47,104 nucleotides of DNA, taken from positions 1 through 47,104 of the IMG/VR virus record IMGVR_UViG_3300031999_000044; one strand, given 5' to 3'. A program made the position numbers and the translations under genes. Below are positions 17,102-25,963 of this stretch, piece after piece; positions within the stretch are counted from its first letter, which is position 1; each line of letters opens with the position of its first letter. The notes under the pieces are model-generated. The model saw only the letters and a program-made list of their open reading frames with translations. It searched no databases and was not told the DNA's origin. This DNA comes from a virus.

Positions 17102-19498
17102 TTAGTTACATCTATTTTGATTTTTCAATTGAGACAATCTCTTTTGTAGTTGACCCATTTGATCTTGTTCTTGCGCCTCTTCTTTTGGAATTGATATGTC
17201 CAACTTAGACACTGACGTATTTATCTCCGCATCAAAGACCATTTTGTCCGAACCTAACCTTGATTTTGCAACAAATAATTTGCCCTTTCTAATCCATCCA
17301 CCTTCTCTATTATATCTGTTTGTTACATTAAAAGTCAAGAACAAATCACTTGCCATAATAATTGAAAAAGCTTCTGCAATAGAATCAATATCAATTATCT
17401 CTTTATTTACACTTGAACGGTTTGTTTGAAAAGCTGTCCAAACGGGTATTCTTAAATCTTTACCTAAAGACACCAATTCTTCAAATACGCATCTCATATT
17501 ATCATATCTATCATGATAGCTTTTTTCAACGGGATTCATTAAACCGGCATAATCAACAATTAATAAATCAACTTTTTTCCCAGTATTTGATTGATAATAT
17601 TCAATATGATTTTTTAATTTTAAAATGGTTACACGATCCATTGAGCTATATTCTTTAATATTGATCTGACCTTTTAAAGTTTCTAAATCTTTTTTTATTT
17701 TTTCTTTATTGTTCGTCAAATCATCCAAAGGAATCCCTGTATGCCTTGCGGTAAATCTATTACCTATTTTTATCTCTGACAATTCCAACGAGCAATAAAC
17801 AACTGTTTTTCCGGCGAAGGCGGCTGCATATCCTACATCAACTAGTATATGACTTTTCCCGCAATTGTGCATGACTGTAAAATCATCTAATAAATACAAA
17901 TTATCTTCATCTAATTGAAACCCAAAGTATTCATCAATTCCATAATATTCAATATCAAATCCTGTCTTTAATACATCCTTTTTTTGTAGTCTTTTTTCGG
18001 CTTGCTTTCTTTTTATTTTTGTCGGTACAATAGAACAATCCCCTGATATATGCATTCTATAATAAATCTTGCCATTAACTATTTTTTCAACTATTTCTCC
18101 CCCAAATCCAAGAGAATGCGCTATAAATAAAACATCATTGGCTAATTTTTTTGAAGCCGAAACGTATTCAAAACATTTACCGTGCGAAACATAATGACCA
18201 TCCGTATCTAATAAACCTGCTAATATTTTTAATCTATTTTCAATACTATTAATTTTATATTTATTTGGTATAAATTTATCATCAGCATTGTGTTCAAGTA
18301 AATTTAATTTTTTCAATCCTTCGTGTAATTCTATATTTTTTCCATAATTAGATCTAAAAAAATAATCACTCGCCTTCCCATCTATTTTTTTTCTCGAATA
18401 AATTCTTGTGCCATAAAAATCTGAAAATTTGTATATTTGTTCTTCTATTTCTTTGTCCATTGTTGTAATCATTATGCTTTTTACTAAACAACCATCTCCC
18501 AATAATAAACCTAAAAAATATGGATCAATTTCCAAATCATTATTTTCTTTAAATTCTATTGGAACTTTATACAATTTATGAACAGATTTAAAATATTTTG
18601 ACTTATCTAAATAATCTTTAATAGATATTTCAGCATATTCTTTTCCTGTTTTGCCATATTTTTTCCCTTCATTTATACTTTGCAATCTTAATATGTGTTC
18701 ATCGTTAACAATAAATTCTTTACCTTTTATAGGGATTATTTTATACATTTTCCCTGTTCCATTTATTGTTTTTAAAACATTTCTTGGAGTACTGCTTGGT
18801 CCCATTAGCTGATCGCCAATTTTTACATCTTCCACATTTTTTAAACTACCATCAAACATTATAACTTTTGTTCCTTTTAGATGACAACCCGAAGGTGCAG
18901 CTATGCAAGAAATTTCCCCAATTCCTGGTCCACACTCATCCAAATGTTTGTTCAATAATGGCCAAGGTGTAGCAACTGGATTTCTAATTGCTTTAATCAT
19001 TCTCTTGTCAAAATCATCCTTAAAATCGTGTCCAATATTTCTATCCTCTCCTTTTCTGATTGCTTTCATAAATTTGCTATATAAATCATCAAAATCTACA
19101 TCGTATTTGTTTCCTTCGATCGTTCTAACACAATCATCAACAGTTGAAAAGAACAATGCATTTTTGCAAAAATTTCTTGCTTCCTTTTTTACAAATGGCA
19201 AGTCTCCACCAATAGGTTTTTTAAACTCATTTAAATATTCCATTAATTTTTCTTTTTTTATTCCTTGCTCCACATTTTTTTCAACTGACATTATTACAAC
19301 TTTTAACGATGGAAATAATCTATATTCTTTGTAATAATTAAATAACAACCTAACAATAAATTTTAAATATTCTATTGAGAAGTATTCATCGTCTAATATT
19401 TCGTACATTTGTTCAGCAAATTTACTATCAGAAATCAACGCATGTGTTAACATTTTTTCAAATTCTGGTCCCCTGTTGAATTTTACATTACTTGACAT
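17102..19498 (-). CDS. DnaB-type replicative helicase interrupted by an intein
   Basis: 798 residues before splicing, about 457 after. The N-terminal helical domain (1-180) is followed by the RecA-like motor domain. The P loop is split: SG (203-204) before the intein and CGKSH after it, giving SGCGKSH when joined. Walker B-like LLIVDYAGL, then an AFQTNR sensor region and an arginine-rich end (FLTFNVTNRYNREGG) follow. It unwinds DNA ahead of the polymerase. Splicing is required for ATP binding, so the helicase is inactive until the intein leaves. Confidence 0.9.
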   Translation of the reverse strand: MSSNVKFNRGPEFEKMLTHALISDSKFAEQMYEILDDEYFSIEYLKFIVRLLFNYYKEYRLFPSLKVVIMSVEKNVEQGIKKEKLMEYLNEFKKPIGGDLPFVKKEARNFCKNALFFSTVDDCVRTIEGNKYDVDFDDLYSKFMKAIRKGEDRNIGHDFKDDFDKRMIKAIRNPVATPWPLLNKHLDECGPGIGEISCIAAPSGCHLKGTKVIMFDGSLKNVEDVKIGDQLMGPSSTPRNVLKTINGTGKMYKIIPIKGKEFIVNDEHILRLQSINEGKKYGKTGKEYAEISIKDYLDKSKYFKSVHKLYKVPIEFKENNDLEIDPYFLGLLLGDGCLVKSIMITTMDKEIEEQIYKFSDFYGTRIYSRKKIDGKASDYFFRSNYGKNIELHEGLKKLNLLEHNADDKFIPNKYKINSIENRLKILAGLLDTDGHYVSHGKCFEYVSASKKLANDVLFIAHSLGFGGEIVEKIVNGKIYYRMHISGDCSIVPTKIKRKQAEKRLQKKDVLKTGFDIEYYGIDEYFGFQLDEDNLYLLDDFTVMHNCGKSHILVDVGYAAAFAGKTVVYCSLELSEIKIGNRFTARHTGIPLDDLTNNKEKIKKDLETLKGQINIKEYSSMDRVTILKLKNHIEYYQSNTGKKVDLLIVDYAGLMNPVEKSYHDRYDNMRCVFEELVSLGKDLRIPVWTAFQTNRSSVNKEIIDIDSIAEAFSIIMASDLFLTFNVTNRYNREGGWIRKGKLFVAKSRLGSDKMVFDAEINTSVSKLDISIPKEEAQEQDQMGQLQKRLSQLKNQNRCN
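17864..18886 (-). mobile_element. Intein with LAGLIDADG homing endonuclease in the helicase P loop
   Basis: 341 residues (helicase residues 205-545). It begins with Cys (CHLKGTKVIMFDGS, block A), has a VNDEHIL block B, and ends VMHN followed by Cys, as needed for splicing. The endonuclease domain has two LAGLIDADG-type motifs: FLGLLLGDG (near 328-336) and LAGLLDTDG (near 426-434), both with the acidic catalytic residue. It appears complete for splicing and homing. Insertion in the P loop is a known favoured intein site. Confidence 0.9.
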
Positions 19499-19546
19499 TT
19501 TAGCTCCTTTTATATTTAATAAATATATAATTTTATTTTTTATTTG

Positions 19547-19993
19547 TTATGTTTCTTCTTTTATAAACTCGCCATTTTTGTACCAAAACTTTGATCCGTC
19601 AGCCCAAATCTCTGCTGGTTTGTCGTTGTCACGGTGTTGTTGACCATTTTTGTACCAAAACTTTGTTCCGTCAGTAAAAACCATTGCTGGTTTGTCGTTG
19701 TCACGGTGTAGTTCACCATTTTTGTACCAATACTTTGATCCGTCAGCATAAACTACCGCTGGTTTGTCGTTGTCACTATGTGGTTGACCATTTTTGTACC
19801 AATTCTTTGATCCGTCAGCCCAAATAAAACCTTTTTCCAATCTATAATTATTAAATAATTTTGTGTCGGGATATTGATTAGGATCATAATCTTTAGGTTC
19901 AAAGCCAAACCACTTTTGAAAACAGTCTGAACAAAAAGGAAATGATCTTATTTTTATAACCGTTTCTTTTTTGTTACAATATGGGCAAATCAT
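19547..19993 (-). CDS. RDNDKPA-repeat protein with N-terminal zinc finger (copy 1)
   Basis: 148 residues. CPYC and CSDC form an N-terminal finger (about 3-22), followed by QKWFGFE. Then about four units of 22-23 residues follow, each like YWYKNGELHRDNDKPA plus V-ADGSK. Such units resemble MORN-like surface repeats in phage and giant-virus proteins, of unknown function. The protein is a close paralogue of 20295-20819, and the two flank a small gene, suggesting tandem duplication. Confidence 0.7.
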   Translation of the reverse strand: MICPYCNKKETVIKIRSFPFCSDCFQKWFGFEPKDYDPNQYPDTKLFNNYRLEKGFIWADGSKNWYKNGQPHSDNDKPAVVYADGSKYWYKNGELHRDNDKPAMVFTDGTKFWYKNGQQHRDNDKPAEIWADGSKFWYKNGEFIKEET

Positions 19994-20257
19994 TTAAATT
20001 TTCCAAAGTGAAAAGTATTTCTTTATGTATTCTTGTGCTTCTTTATCCATGCTGTACTCTCTTATTAACTTCTTGGCTACGTAGGGCTGCAATTCATAGT
20101 CTGCGACCCACTCAATCAAATCTATTACTTCATAGGCTATAAATTCTGGTATATCTTGCGCCTCTTCTTTCTTTACGTTTTGATTTAAAATAGAACTTAT
20201 TACTTCGTAGTAATGATCAAATTTTTTTTTAAGTTCTTGTCTTTTTTCATTAATCAT
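19994..20257 (-). CDS. Hypothetical small acidic protein
   Basis: 87 residues, helical, no motif recognised (VIDLIEWVADYELQPYV is the clearest hydrophobic core). It lies between the two repeat-protein paralogues and ends one base before the start of copy 1. An AAAGGATT site precedes its ATG. Confidence 0.55.
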   Translation of the reverse strand: MINEKRQELKKKFDHYYEVISSILNQNVKKEEAQDIPEFIAYEVIDLIEWVADYELQPYVAKKLIREYSMDKEAQEYIKKYFSLWKI

Positions 20258-20294
20258 TTTAAAATCCTTTCTTTAGATTAATTTTTTTTATTTG

Positions 20295-20819
20295 TTATGT
20301 TTCACTTTTTACAAATTTATCATTTTTGTACCAATACTTTGTTCCGTCAGCACAAACCTCTGTTGGTTTGTCGTTGTCACGGTGTCGTTGACCATTTTTG
20401 AACCAACGCTTTGTTCCGTTAGCGTAAACCTCTGCTGGTTTGTCGTTGTCACGGTGTTGTTGACCATTTTTGTACCAATACTTTGATCCGTCAGCCAAAA
20501 CCTCTGCTGGTTTGTCGTTGTCACGGTGTCGTTGACCATTTTTGAACCAATACTTTGATCCGTCAGCACAAACTACCGCTGGTTTGTCGTTGTCACGGTG
20601 TGGTTCACCATTTTTGAACCAACGTTTTGATCCGTTAAACCAAATAAAACCTTTTTCTAATTTATAATTATTTAGTAGTTTTGTGTCGGGATATCGATCA
20701 AGATCATAATTTTCATGTTCAAAGCCAAACCATTTTTGAAAACAGTCTGAACAAAAAGAAAATGATCTTACTTCTATAATTGTTTCTTTTTTATTGCAAT
20801 ATGAACAAACTCTTTTCAT
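20295..20819 (-). CDS. RDNDKPA-repeat protein with N-terminal zinc finger (copy 2)
   Basis: 174 residues, one or more repeat units longer than copy 1. Finger CSYC...CSDC, then QKWFGFE and LEKGFIW, then five units around WFKNGQRHRDNDKPA. The units are almost identical at DNA level (about 69 bp each), so copy number may vary by recombination. The start overlaps the 5' nuclease stop by four bases. Confidence 0.7.
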   Translation of the reverse strand: MKRVCSYCNKKETIIEVRSFSFCSDCFQKWFGFEHENYDLDRYPDTKLLNNYKLEKGFIWFNGSKRWFKNGEPHRDNDKPAVVCADGSKYWFKNGQRHRDNDKPAEVLADGSKYWYKNGQQHRDNDKPAEVYANGTKRWFKNGQRHRDNDKPTEVCADGTKYWYKNDKFVKSET

Positions 20820-21739
20820 GAATTTCTTCCCAATAAACTTTTAAATGAATCTGTAAAGTCTATACAACTTAATCCATCTTTTAAAATGCTTGTCCGATAT
20901 CTGACTACATTTAGAGTAAGTTTTTTTTCTAACACATCTTTTATTTTAGAAGCACTATGAGAACTTATTATTGTATTTTTTAATTGCATTGCTTCGTGGT
21001 TTCGTATAATTATATCTTTTGAATTTAATATTTTCAAATATTTTTTTTCTTTTTCTTTACAATGCTCAAATACTTGTTCTAATTGAATTTCTTTTTCTTC
21101 AGATAAAAATGGGAATAATTTTAGAACTTTCTTAAAACCAACTCCTTCTATGCCTTTTATATTGTCACTTTTATCACCAACAATTGCTTTTGCTATTGCA
21201 AAGTTACAAGGATATATTTTATACTCTTCAAAACAATTATTTTTTGTTTTAAATACTTTCTTTACGGAATTGTATATGATGGTTTTTTGATCTAATAGTT
21301 GATAAAAATCTTTATCAGTTGAAACTATTACTTTTCGTTCGTCAGGATAATATCCAACTAAGTATGCTATAACATCGTCTGCTTCAATATTATCTATTGT
21401 AATTTGGTGTACCGGGAGACAAGTTAAATATTGCCCTAGTTTTATTCGTTGAAAAATTTTATCTTTGGGCGTGTCTTCTAATTCATAGTCGTAGTTTCTA
21501 TTGGGCTTTAATGGTCTTCTACCGTGTTTATAATCTTCTATTAATTTTCTTCTTTTTTGACTACCACCTTTTCCATCCCAGCATATAATAACTTTTGATG
21601 GATTGAATTTATATACATAATATTTTAAGCATTTTAAAAAACCAACAACACCGCCAACCGACCGACCTTCACCGTCTAAATTTGGCATCGCCATAAATTG
21701 GCAAATAAATAAATTTGTACCATCAATTAAAAGAATCAT
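20816..21739 (-). CDS. 5'-3' exonuclease / flap nuclease (T4 RNase H-like)
   Basis: 307 residues. Metal-binding residues lie in LLIDGTN (D6), NIEADDVIAYL and VSTDKDFYQLL. The helix-three-turn-helix is GDKSDNIKGIEGVGFKKV. Removes RNA primers and flaps during replication, working with the ligase and SSB. Two in-frame CGG codons (21662-21664 and 20894-20896) are read normally. The ATG overlaps the preceding small gene as ATGA. Confidence 0.88.
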   Translation of the reverse strand: MILLIDGTNLFICQFMAMPNLDGEGRSVGGVVGFLKCLKYYVYKFNPSKVIICWDGKGGSQKRRKLIEDYKHGRRPLKPNRNYDYELEDTPKDKIFQRIKLGQYLTCLPVHQITIDNIEADDVIAYLVGYYPDERKVIVSTDKDFYQLLDQKTIIYNSVKKVFKTKNNCFEEYKIYPCNFAIAKAIVGDKSDNIKGIEGVGFKKVLKLFPFLSEEKEIQLEQVFEHCKEKEKKYLKILNSKDIIIRNHEAMQLKNTIISSHSASKIKDVLEKKLTLNVVRYRTSILKDGLSCIDFTDSFKSLLGRNS

Positions 21740-21894
21740 TGGTTAATTTGTTCCCCTTTAATTTTCATTGATTCTAATATTTTTTTTGCTTTATCGTTTT
21801 CTTTTATCATTTCTTTGAAAGCTAAAAAAATTGTTTTATTTTCTAAATCAACTAATTCTTGTTTTAGTTCTCCTTTTGATTTTTCTTTGAACAT
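21736..21894 (-). CDS. Small charged helical protein (52 aa)
   Basis: 52 codons from the ATG at 21894, preceded by AGAGGA, ending in an ATGA overlap with the 5' nuclease. The product is Lys/Glu-rich and helical (KGELKQELVDLENK). Spacing, ribosome binding site and overlap all support a real gene; function unknown. Confidence 0.65.
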   Translation of the reverse strand: MFKEKSKGELKQELVDLENKTIFLAFKEMIKENDKAKKILESMKIKGEQINQ

Positions 21895-21942
21895 TATTTA
21901 TTCCTCTGATTTCGCACGTAATAAATAAAATAAAAATAAAAT

Positions 21943-22560
21943 TTAAAAAAACCTAACTTCATTCTCTTTTTCTAAAGCAATACTATACTGATCAGCAAAC
22001 CTTAATATTTTAACCAATAAAGGTTCTTTATGTTGATAACTTTCATTATCTAAAGAATATTGTTCACCATTAAGAAATATAGCCAAGTATTCTTCTTGAT
22101 TTAAATCAATACCATATTCTTGAGCAATAAATAAAGATCTGTGATTAACTCTCATAAAATTAATATTTTTATTTATTTCATAGAATATGCCACGATCTCT
22201 ATGCCAAGTTGATTCAACTGAGACATAATATTCATTGTCTTTGTCGCCCAATTTTCCTATTTCATGCAGAACTGCTACAGTTATTAGTGTGTCTAATGGG
22301 TATTTATCTTTGGCCATCAAATTTGCAAACTTATTTAGCCACTTCATAACATTTAAATTATGATAGCATAGACCGCCTGGAAATGCCCCGTAAAACTCTT
22401 TTTGAGTGCTGGCCGGTATCAGACTATATCTTTGTCCATAATCGGTCTCTATAAGCCGCAATAAGCGTTCTAGGCGTGGTTTTTGAACATGTTTTTGAAT
22501 CAAGTCTATAGTCTGCTTATAATTTGATGTAATAAATTCTAAATTAGGGTTTATAATCAT
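21943..22560 (-). CDS. HD-superfamily-like protein
   Basis: 205 residues. VAVLHEIGKLGDKD resembles the HD motif (usually HD-GK), with Glu replacing Asp, and VNHRSLFIAQEYGI gives a later His helix. The altered metal residue makes hydrolase activity uncertain. Such phage proteins may act on nucleotides. An in-frame CGG (22456-22458, LLRLIETD) is read normally. Confidence 0.6.
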   Translation of the reverse strand: MIINPNLEFITSNYKQTIDLIQKHVQKPRLERLLRLIETDYGQRYSLIPASTQKEFYGAFPGGLCYHNLNVMKWLNKFANLMAKDKYPLDTLITVAVLHEIGKLGDKDNEYYVSVESTWHRDRGIFYEINKNINFMRVNHRSLFIAQEYGIDLNQEEYLAIFLNGEQYSLDNESYQHKEPLLVKILRFADQYSIALEKENEVRFF

Positions 22561-22613
22561 CTCGTTTTCCTTTCAACTTCTCTTTTTTGACAATATGGAC
22601 AAATAGTATTCAT
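22557..22613 (-). CDS. Possible 18-residue CPYC peptide
   Basis: A tiny frame with AAAGGACA upstream, ATGA overlap with the next gene and the sequence TICPYCQKREVE, like the finger half in the repeat proteins. It may be a remnant of that family or a translated leader that couples to the HD-like gene. Confidence 0.35.
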   Translation of the reverse strand: MNTICPYCQKREVERKTR

Positions 22614-22636
22614 TTTTATGTCCTTTCATTTTGAAT

Positions 22637-23785
22637 TTAACAGAATCCTAATTTTTTGGCGGCTTCTTTCTTTTCAATTTTTGATCCTAATGCTTTTGCA
22701 TATATTTCAGCAAGAGATATCGACTTGTTAAAAGAAAAATTAGCGTTACCTTCTAAACTTTTGTAGATTTCATTCGCTTGTTCAGGTTCCAATAAATCGA
22801 TTTTTTGATGAAGTAATAGCCTTCCTGGTCTTTTTAAGGCTTCGTCAACATCTAATTCATGCGCATTTGTTGTTGCAATAATTTTTAAATTTATAAACGA
22901 GCCAAACAATCCATCACAAAAATTTAACAAAGAACTAATTGAAGTCATATTGTCCGCACTACGAGAAACCAAATAATTATCTGCATCCTCAATAACAAAA
23001 ACAAATGGTTTGTCTTCTTCTCTATTTGCAATTAATAGTGGAATTATTGTTGGCTGATCTAAAGAACATAACAAATTAGATTGCAACAAAACAAATTTAA
23101 CATCTTGAATTTCATTAATTAATCCCCGAATAAAATAACTTTTACCAGACCCTGGGGGACCAGAGAGAATGACCAATCTGCCAGCATTTTTATTTTGTAT
23201 ATTTTTTACTATATAGTCATATCCATCTATAACACTTTTATCATAATTTTCTCTATTAATTTTTTTATCGATGCTTCCTATCGTTTCAAAACTATAATGT
23301 CTACCTGTATCTTGTGTAATCATATAAACATCTTTGGGTTTTGAATTTATAAACTGCTTTAGTGTCAAAGAAAATTTCACAAAAATATTCATATTTTTTT
23401 GTTCAATTGTTAAAAAATGAAAAAAAACAGAGTTATTCACATCATCTTTATCGCAACATTTTGTTACACACAAACACGTACTATTATTTGCATAAATAAT
23501 TACCTTTGCGTGTGAAAACAATCGCTCTGAACTTTTAAAAATCGCGGTGCCGCCAAGATCTTCGCTTACTATTTTTAAATTTAAATCTTTTAAAAGTATA
23601 ATTATATCTTCCTCATTAAATGTCACCCACTTATCAATACTAAAAGAAAGAATTTCTTTATTTTCATCAAAAGCTTTTTGAGATAATGAAAATCTTATTT
23701 TGTTATATAATACATCACATGTATCATATTTAGCATTCATAATGCTCTCGTTAGAATATAGGTTGATATTTTTTTCTTTTTCCAT
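22637..23785 (-). CDS. AAA+ ATPase
   Basis: 382 residues. The first 170 residues are unrecognised. The AAA domain has Walker A GPPGSGKS (209-216), Walker B FVFVIEDAD, sensor 1 ATTN and an RPGR arginine-finger motif. Closest in style to BCS1/FtsH-type AAA modules. No protease domain follows. Role unknown; remodelling of a replication or host complex is possible. The in-frame CGG at 23126-23128 is Arg in YFIRGLI, read normally. Confidence 0.8.
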   Translation of the reverse strand: MEKEKNINLYSNESIMNAKYDTCDVLYNKIRFSLSQKAFDENKEILSFSIDKWVTFNEEDIIILLKDLNLKIVSEDLGGTAIFKSSERLFSHAKVIIYANNSTCLCVTKCCDKDDVNNSVFFHFLTIEQKNMNIFVKFSLTLKQFINSKPKDVYMITQDTGRHYSFETIGSIDKKINRENYDKSVIDGYDYIVKNIQNKNAGRLVILSGPPGSGKSYFIRGLINEIQDVKFVLLQSNLLCSLDQPTIIPLLIANREEDKPFVFVIEDADNYLVSRSADNMTSISSLLNFCDGLFGSFINLKIIATTNAHELDVDEALKRPGRLLLHQKIDLLEPEQANEIYKSLEGNANFSFNKSISLAEIYAKALGSKIEKKEAAKKLGFC

Positions 23786-23805
23786 TTTTATATCCTTTCA
23801 TTTTG

Positions 23806-23834
23806 AATTTAACATAAACAAAAAATTTTGTCAA
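23806..23834 (-). promoter_or_regulatory. Sigma70-type promoter
   Basis: Minus-strand TTGACA (23829-23834) with a TTAAAT or TAAATT -10 element 16-17 nt away. It reads into the AAA+ ATPase gene, whose ATG is about 20 nt further on. Confidence 0.6.
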
Positions 23835-23874
23835 GGATTATTTTTGAAAACATAATAAATAAAATAAAAATTAT

Positions 23875-24027
23875 TTATTTTCTTTTTATTGCAGAAATAT
23901 TTGAGTCTAACCTTCTTAGTTCTTCTTTGATTCTTTTAATTTCTTTATGTAATTTTAGGTTCTCTCTAGATAATAAATTGATTTTTTGCACTAAAATGTC
24001 AATTTTGGGGTCTATTTTAGGTGTCAT
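23875..24027 (-). CDS. Small coiled-coil protein (50 aa)
   Basis: 50 codons from the ATG at 24027 with AAGGA upstream. The sequence is a leucine/isoleucine heptad helix (LVQKINLLSRENLKLHKEI) with a basic end. Probably dimerises; function unknown. Next gene upstream ends 11 nt away. Confidence 0.6.
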   Translation of the reverse strand: MTPKIDPKIDILVQKINLLSRENLKLHKEIKRIKEELRRLDSNISAIKRK

Positions 24028-24038
24028 TGTAAAAATCC

Positions 24039-24506
24039 TTATCCAAAACGTTTTATATATTTGCTGAATATACCTTGTTGTTTGCCCATAAGTACCTCGC
24101 GTTTTGTGATTACCTTGACGTTGACCATTTTTTCCGGAAAGTAAAGACGATATCCGTCAGAACTTTTAACAAATTGTCTAATAAATTTGGTATAAAAATC
24201 TAATGGGTTTTCGATGTCAAGTCCTTGTTTGATAACTGTTTGGTGAAGTGAGCGAACGTAATGTGCAATTTGTGGTTTTGTTTTCTCATATCGGGCAACT
24301 AAATCTGGATTGAGGACAGAGTATATGACCGCGAGTTCGTATTCGGAAAATACGTTTAGATTTAGACCATGTACTTTGGCGACTTCATGTGGGAAGTTCT
24401 TTCTCGCCCAGCGATTATGGAGAACTAAAATTTGTGGATAAAAATCATGGCTATTTTCACCGTGGTATGTTGCCGAAATTAAATCGCCTATTCTTATGTT
24501 GGGCAT
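24039..24506 (-). CDS. Conserved phage protein, function unknown
   Basis: 155 residues. Contains FYPQILVLHNRWARK followed by VHGLNLN, a pattern I associate with an uncharacterised family in T4-like phages, and a basic C terminus. No active-site motif visible. Confidence 0.6.
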   Translation of the reverse strand: MPNIRIGDLISATYHGENSHDFYPQILVLHNRWARKNFPHEVAKVHGLNLNVFSEYELAVIYSVLNPDLVARYEKTKPQIAHYVRSLHQTVIKQGLDIENPLDFYTKFIRQFVKSSDGYRLYFPEKMVNVKVITKREVLMGKQQGIFSKYIKRFG

Positions 24507-24520
24507 GTTATTTCCTTTAA

Positions 24521-25720
24521 TTAAATATTTTTCTTTCCATTTTTCTTTAAAATTCCAAGTTCAATTAATTTCTTTTTGTCCCAAAGTTCGGTATTGGGAT
24601 GTTCTTTTTTGAACCAGTTAAATTTTTCCATTGCTTCTTTTCTCTTGTATCCTTTAATTTCAACCCATATTTTTTCTTTAACTAAATACATATCAGGTCT
24701 ATATGTATGGCCATCTGGCATCTTGAAAACTTCGGGCTGCCAAAGAAATTCAATTTGTTTTTTATTTCTATCTAATAAAACAGCTTCTTCGTAGCTGGCC
24801 GTCCAAATGCACTCTTCTCCCGTTTTCCAATGTTTTATAATGCCCGAATTATTTTGAGCCAATGCTCCCTTTAAAGCAATATTCTTATTTTGCGTTGGAT
24901 ATTCACAGCCATGATTTTTTAAATTTGTTTCTTTTATTTTTTCTTTTATTTGTTCACTTTGAAAAGGATTTTCAGTCCCAAACAGTTTTAAATTCGTTTG
25001 TTTTATTTTTTCTTGTACCTCTTTGTTCAACAAGGAACATTCATTACCATATTTTTCTTTGTTTGATTTTCTTATTTTTTCCTTTACTTCCTCATTTTGG
25101 CCTGGATTATCACAACCATATTTTTTTTGACAAGTTATTATCAGCCTTTCAGTCTTTCTTTTAAAACAACCGTGTCCGTTTAAAACACTATTTGGTGTTG
25201 TCCACCATTCCCCGTAATCTTTATCAACGAATCTACACTTATGCTTGGTGTCTACATAGGTCAATTCATCAATGACAATATTGTCGCCGTGAATTTGCTT
25301 TATTCTTTCTTTAATTTGTTCTATTGGTAATATTCTAGCACGTTTCCAGTGTCTGCGACCCCTGTTTATAACATTATTTGGTAGAGCCCACCATTCGCCA
25401 AAATCTTTATCAATAAATTTTGCTTTATGTTGTGTATCAACATAGGTTGATTCATCAATAATAATAATATCTCCGTGCACTTTATATAACTTTTCTTTAA
25501 TTTCATTTAAAGATTTTATTGATTTTTTATCATTCCTTGCTTTACAAGAACAGCCATTTAACGGATAAAAAGGAAGAGTCCAATATTCACCATAATCTTT
25601 ATCGATAAATCTACATTTAGTATTTACATTAATATAAGTAGATTCATCCAAAATTATAATATCACCATGAATTTGTTTTATTCTCTTTTTAACTTCTTCA
25701 ATTGTTAATTTTTTTCCCAT
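24521..25720 (-). CDS. Modular PD-(D/E)xK homing-type endonuclease, intact
   Basis: 399 residues. Three N-terminal modules of about 57 residues (each with GD-ESTY-D-KC-FIDKDYGEWW) come first. They are followed by four short DNA-binding repeats of the KYG-EN-Q-EEVKEKI type, then WKTGEECIWTASYEE, then the nuclease core YRPDMYLVKEKIWVEIKGYK. The end, HPNTELWDKKKLIELGIL, is shared by the family. This copy has GAA ATT AAA GGA in the active-site motif, with no extra C, and serves as the reference for the recoded copies. TAATG overlap at its start. Confidence 0.8.
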   Translation of the reverse strand: MGKKLTIEEVKKRIKQIHGDIIILDESTYINVNTKCRFIDKDYGEYWTLPFYPLNGCSCKARNDKKSIKSLNEIKEKLYKVHGDIIIIDESTYVDTQHKAKFIDKDFGEWWALPNNVINRGRRHWKRARILPIEQIKERIKQIHGDNIVIDELTYVDTKHKCRFVDKDYGEWWTTPNSVLNGHGCFKRKTERLIITCQKKYGCDNPGQNEEVKEKIRKSNKEKYGNECSLLNKEVQEKIKQTNLKLFGTENPFQSEQIKEKIKETNLKNHGCEYPTQNKNIALKGALAQNNSGIIKHWKTGEECIWTASYEEAVLLDRNKKQIEFLWQPEVFKMPDGHTYRPDMYLVKEKIWVEIKGYKRKEAMEKFNWFKKEHPNTELWDKKKLIELGILKKNGKKNI

Positions 25721-25935
25721 TATTCTACAATTTCCTGATAGCCTTTTTTTTGCTTTTCTTGAATCTTTTTATTCATGAATTTTTCAGCTTGTTCAGACGT
25801 TTCAAAATCTTTAAATGTATTTTGACCCTCCGTTTCTAATTTTCCAAATGCAATAAATACAGTATTTCCATCCAAGCAAACTCTCCAAAACTTGCCACCC
25901 GAAACGCTGTCACATACAAAAAATCTTTCTTTCAT
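25720..25935 (-). CDS. WGR-domain protein
   Basis: 71 residues that make up one WGR domain: KFWRV, a FGKLETEGQ turn (WGR region) and an A-KFMNKKI...KKGYQEI end. WGR domains bind nucleic-acid ends in PARPs and occur alone in bacteria. A DNA-binding role next to RecA is plausible but inferred. Confidence 0.75.
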   Translation of the reverse strand: MKERFFVCDSVSGGKFWRVCLDGNTVFIAFGKLETEGQNTFKDFETSEQAEKFMNKKIQEKQKKGYQEIVE

Positions 25936-25963
25936 TTTAATTTCCTTTCAAAAAATGGTTTAA

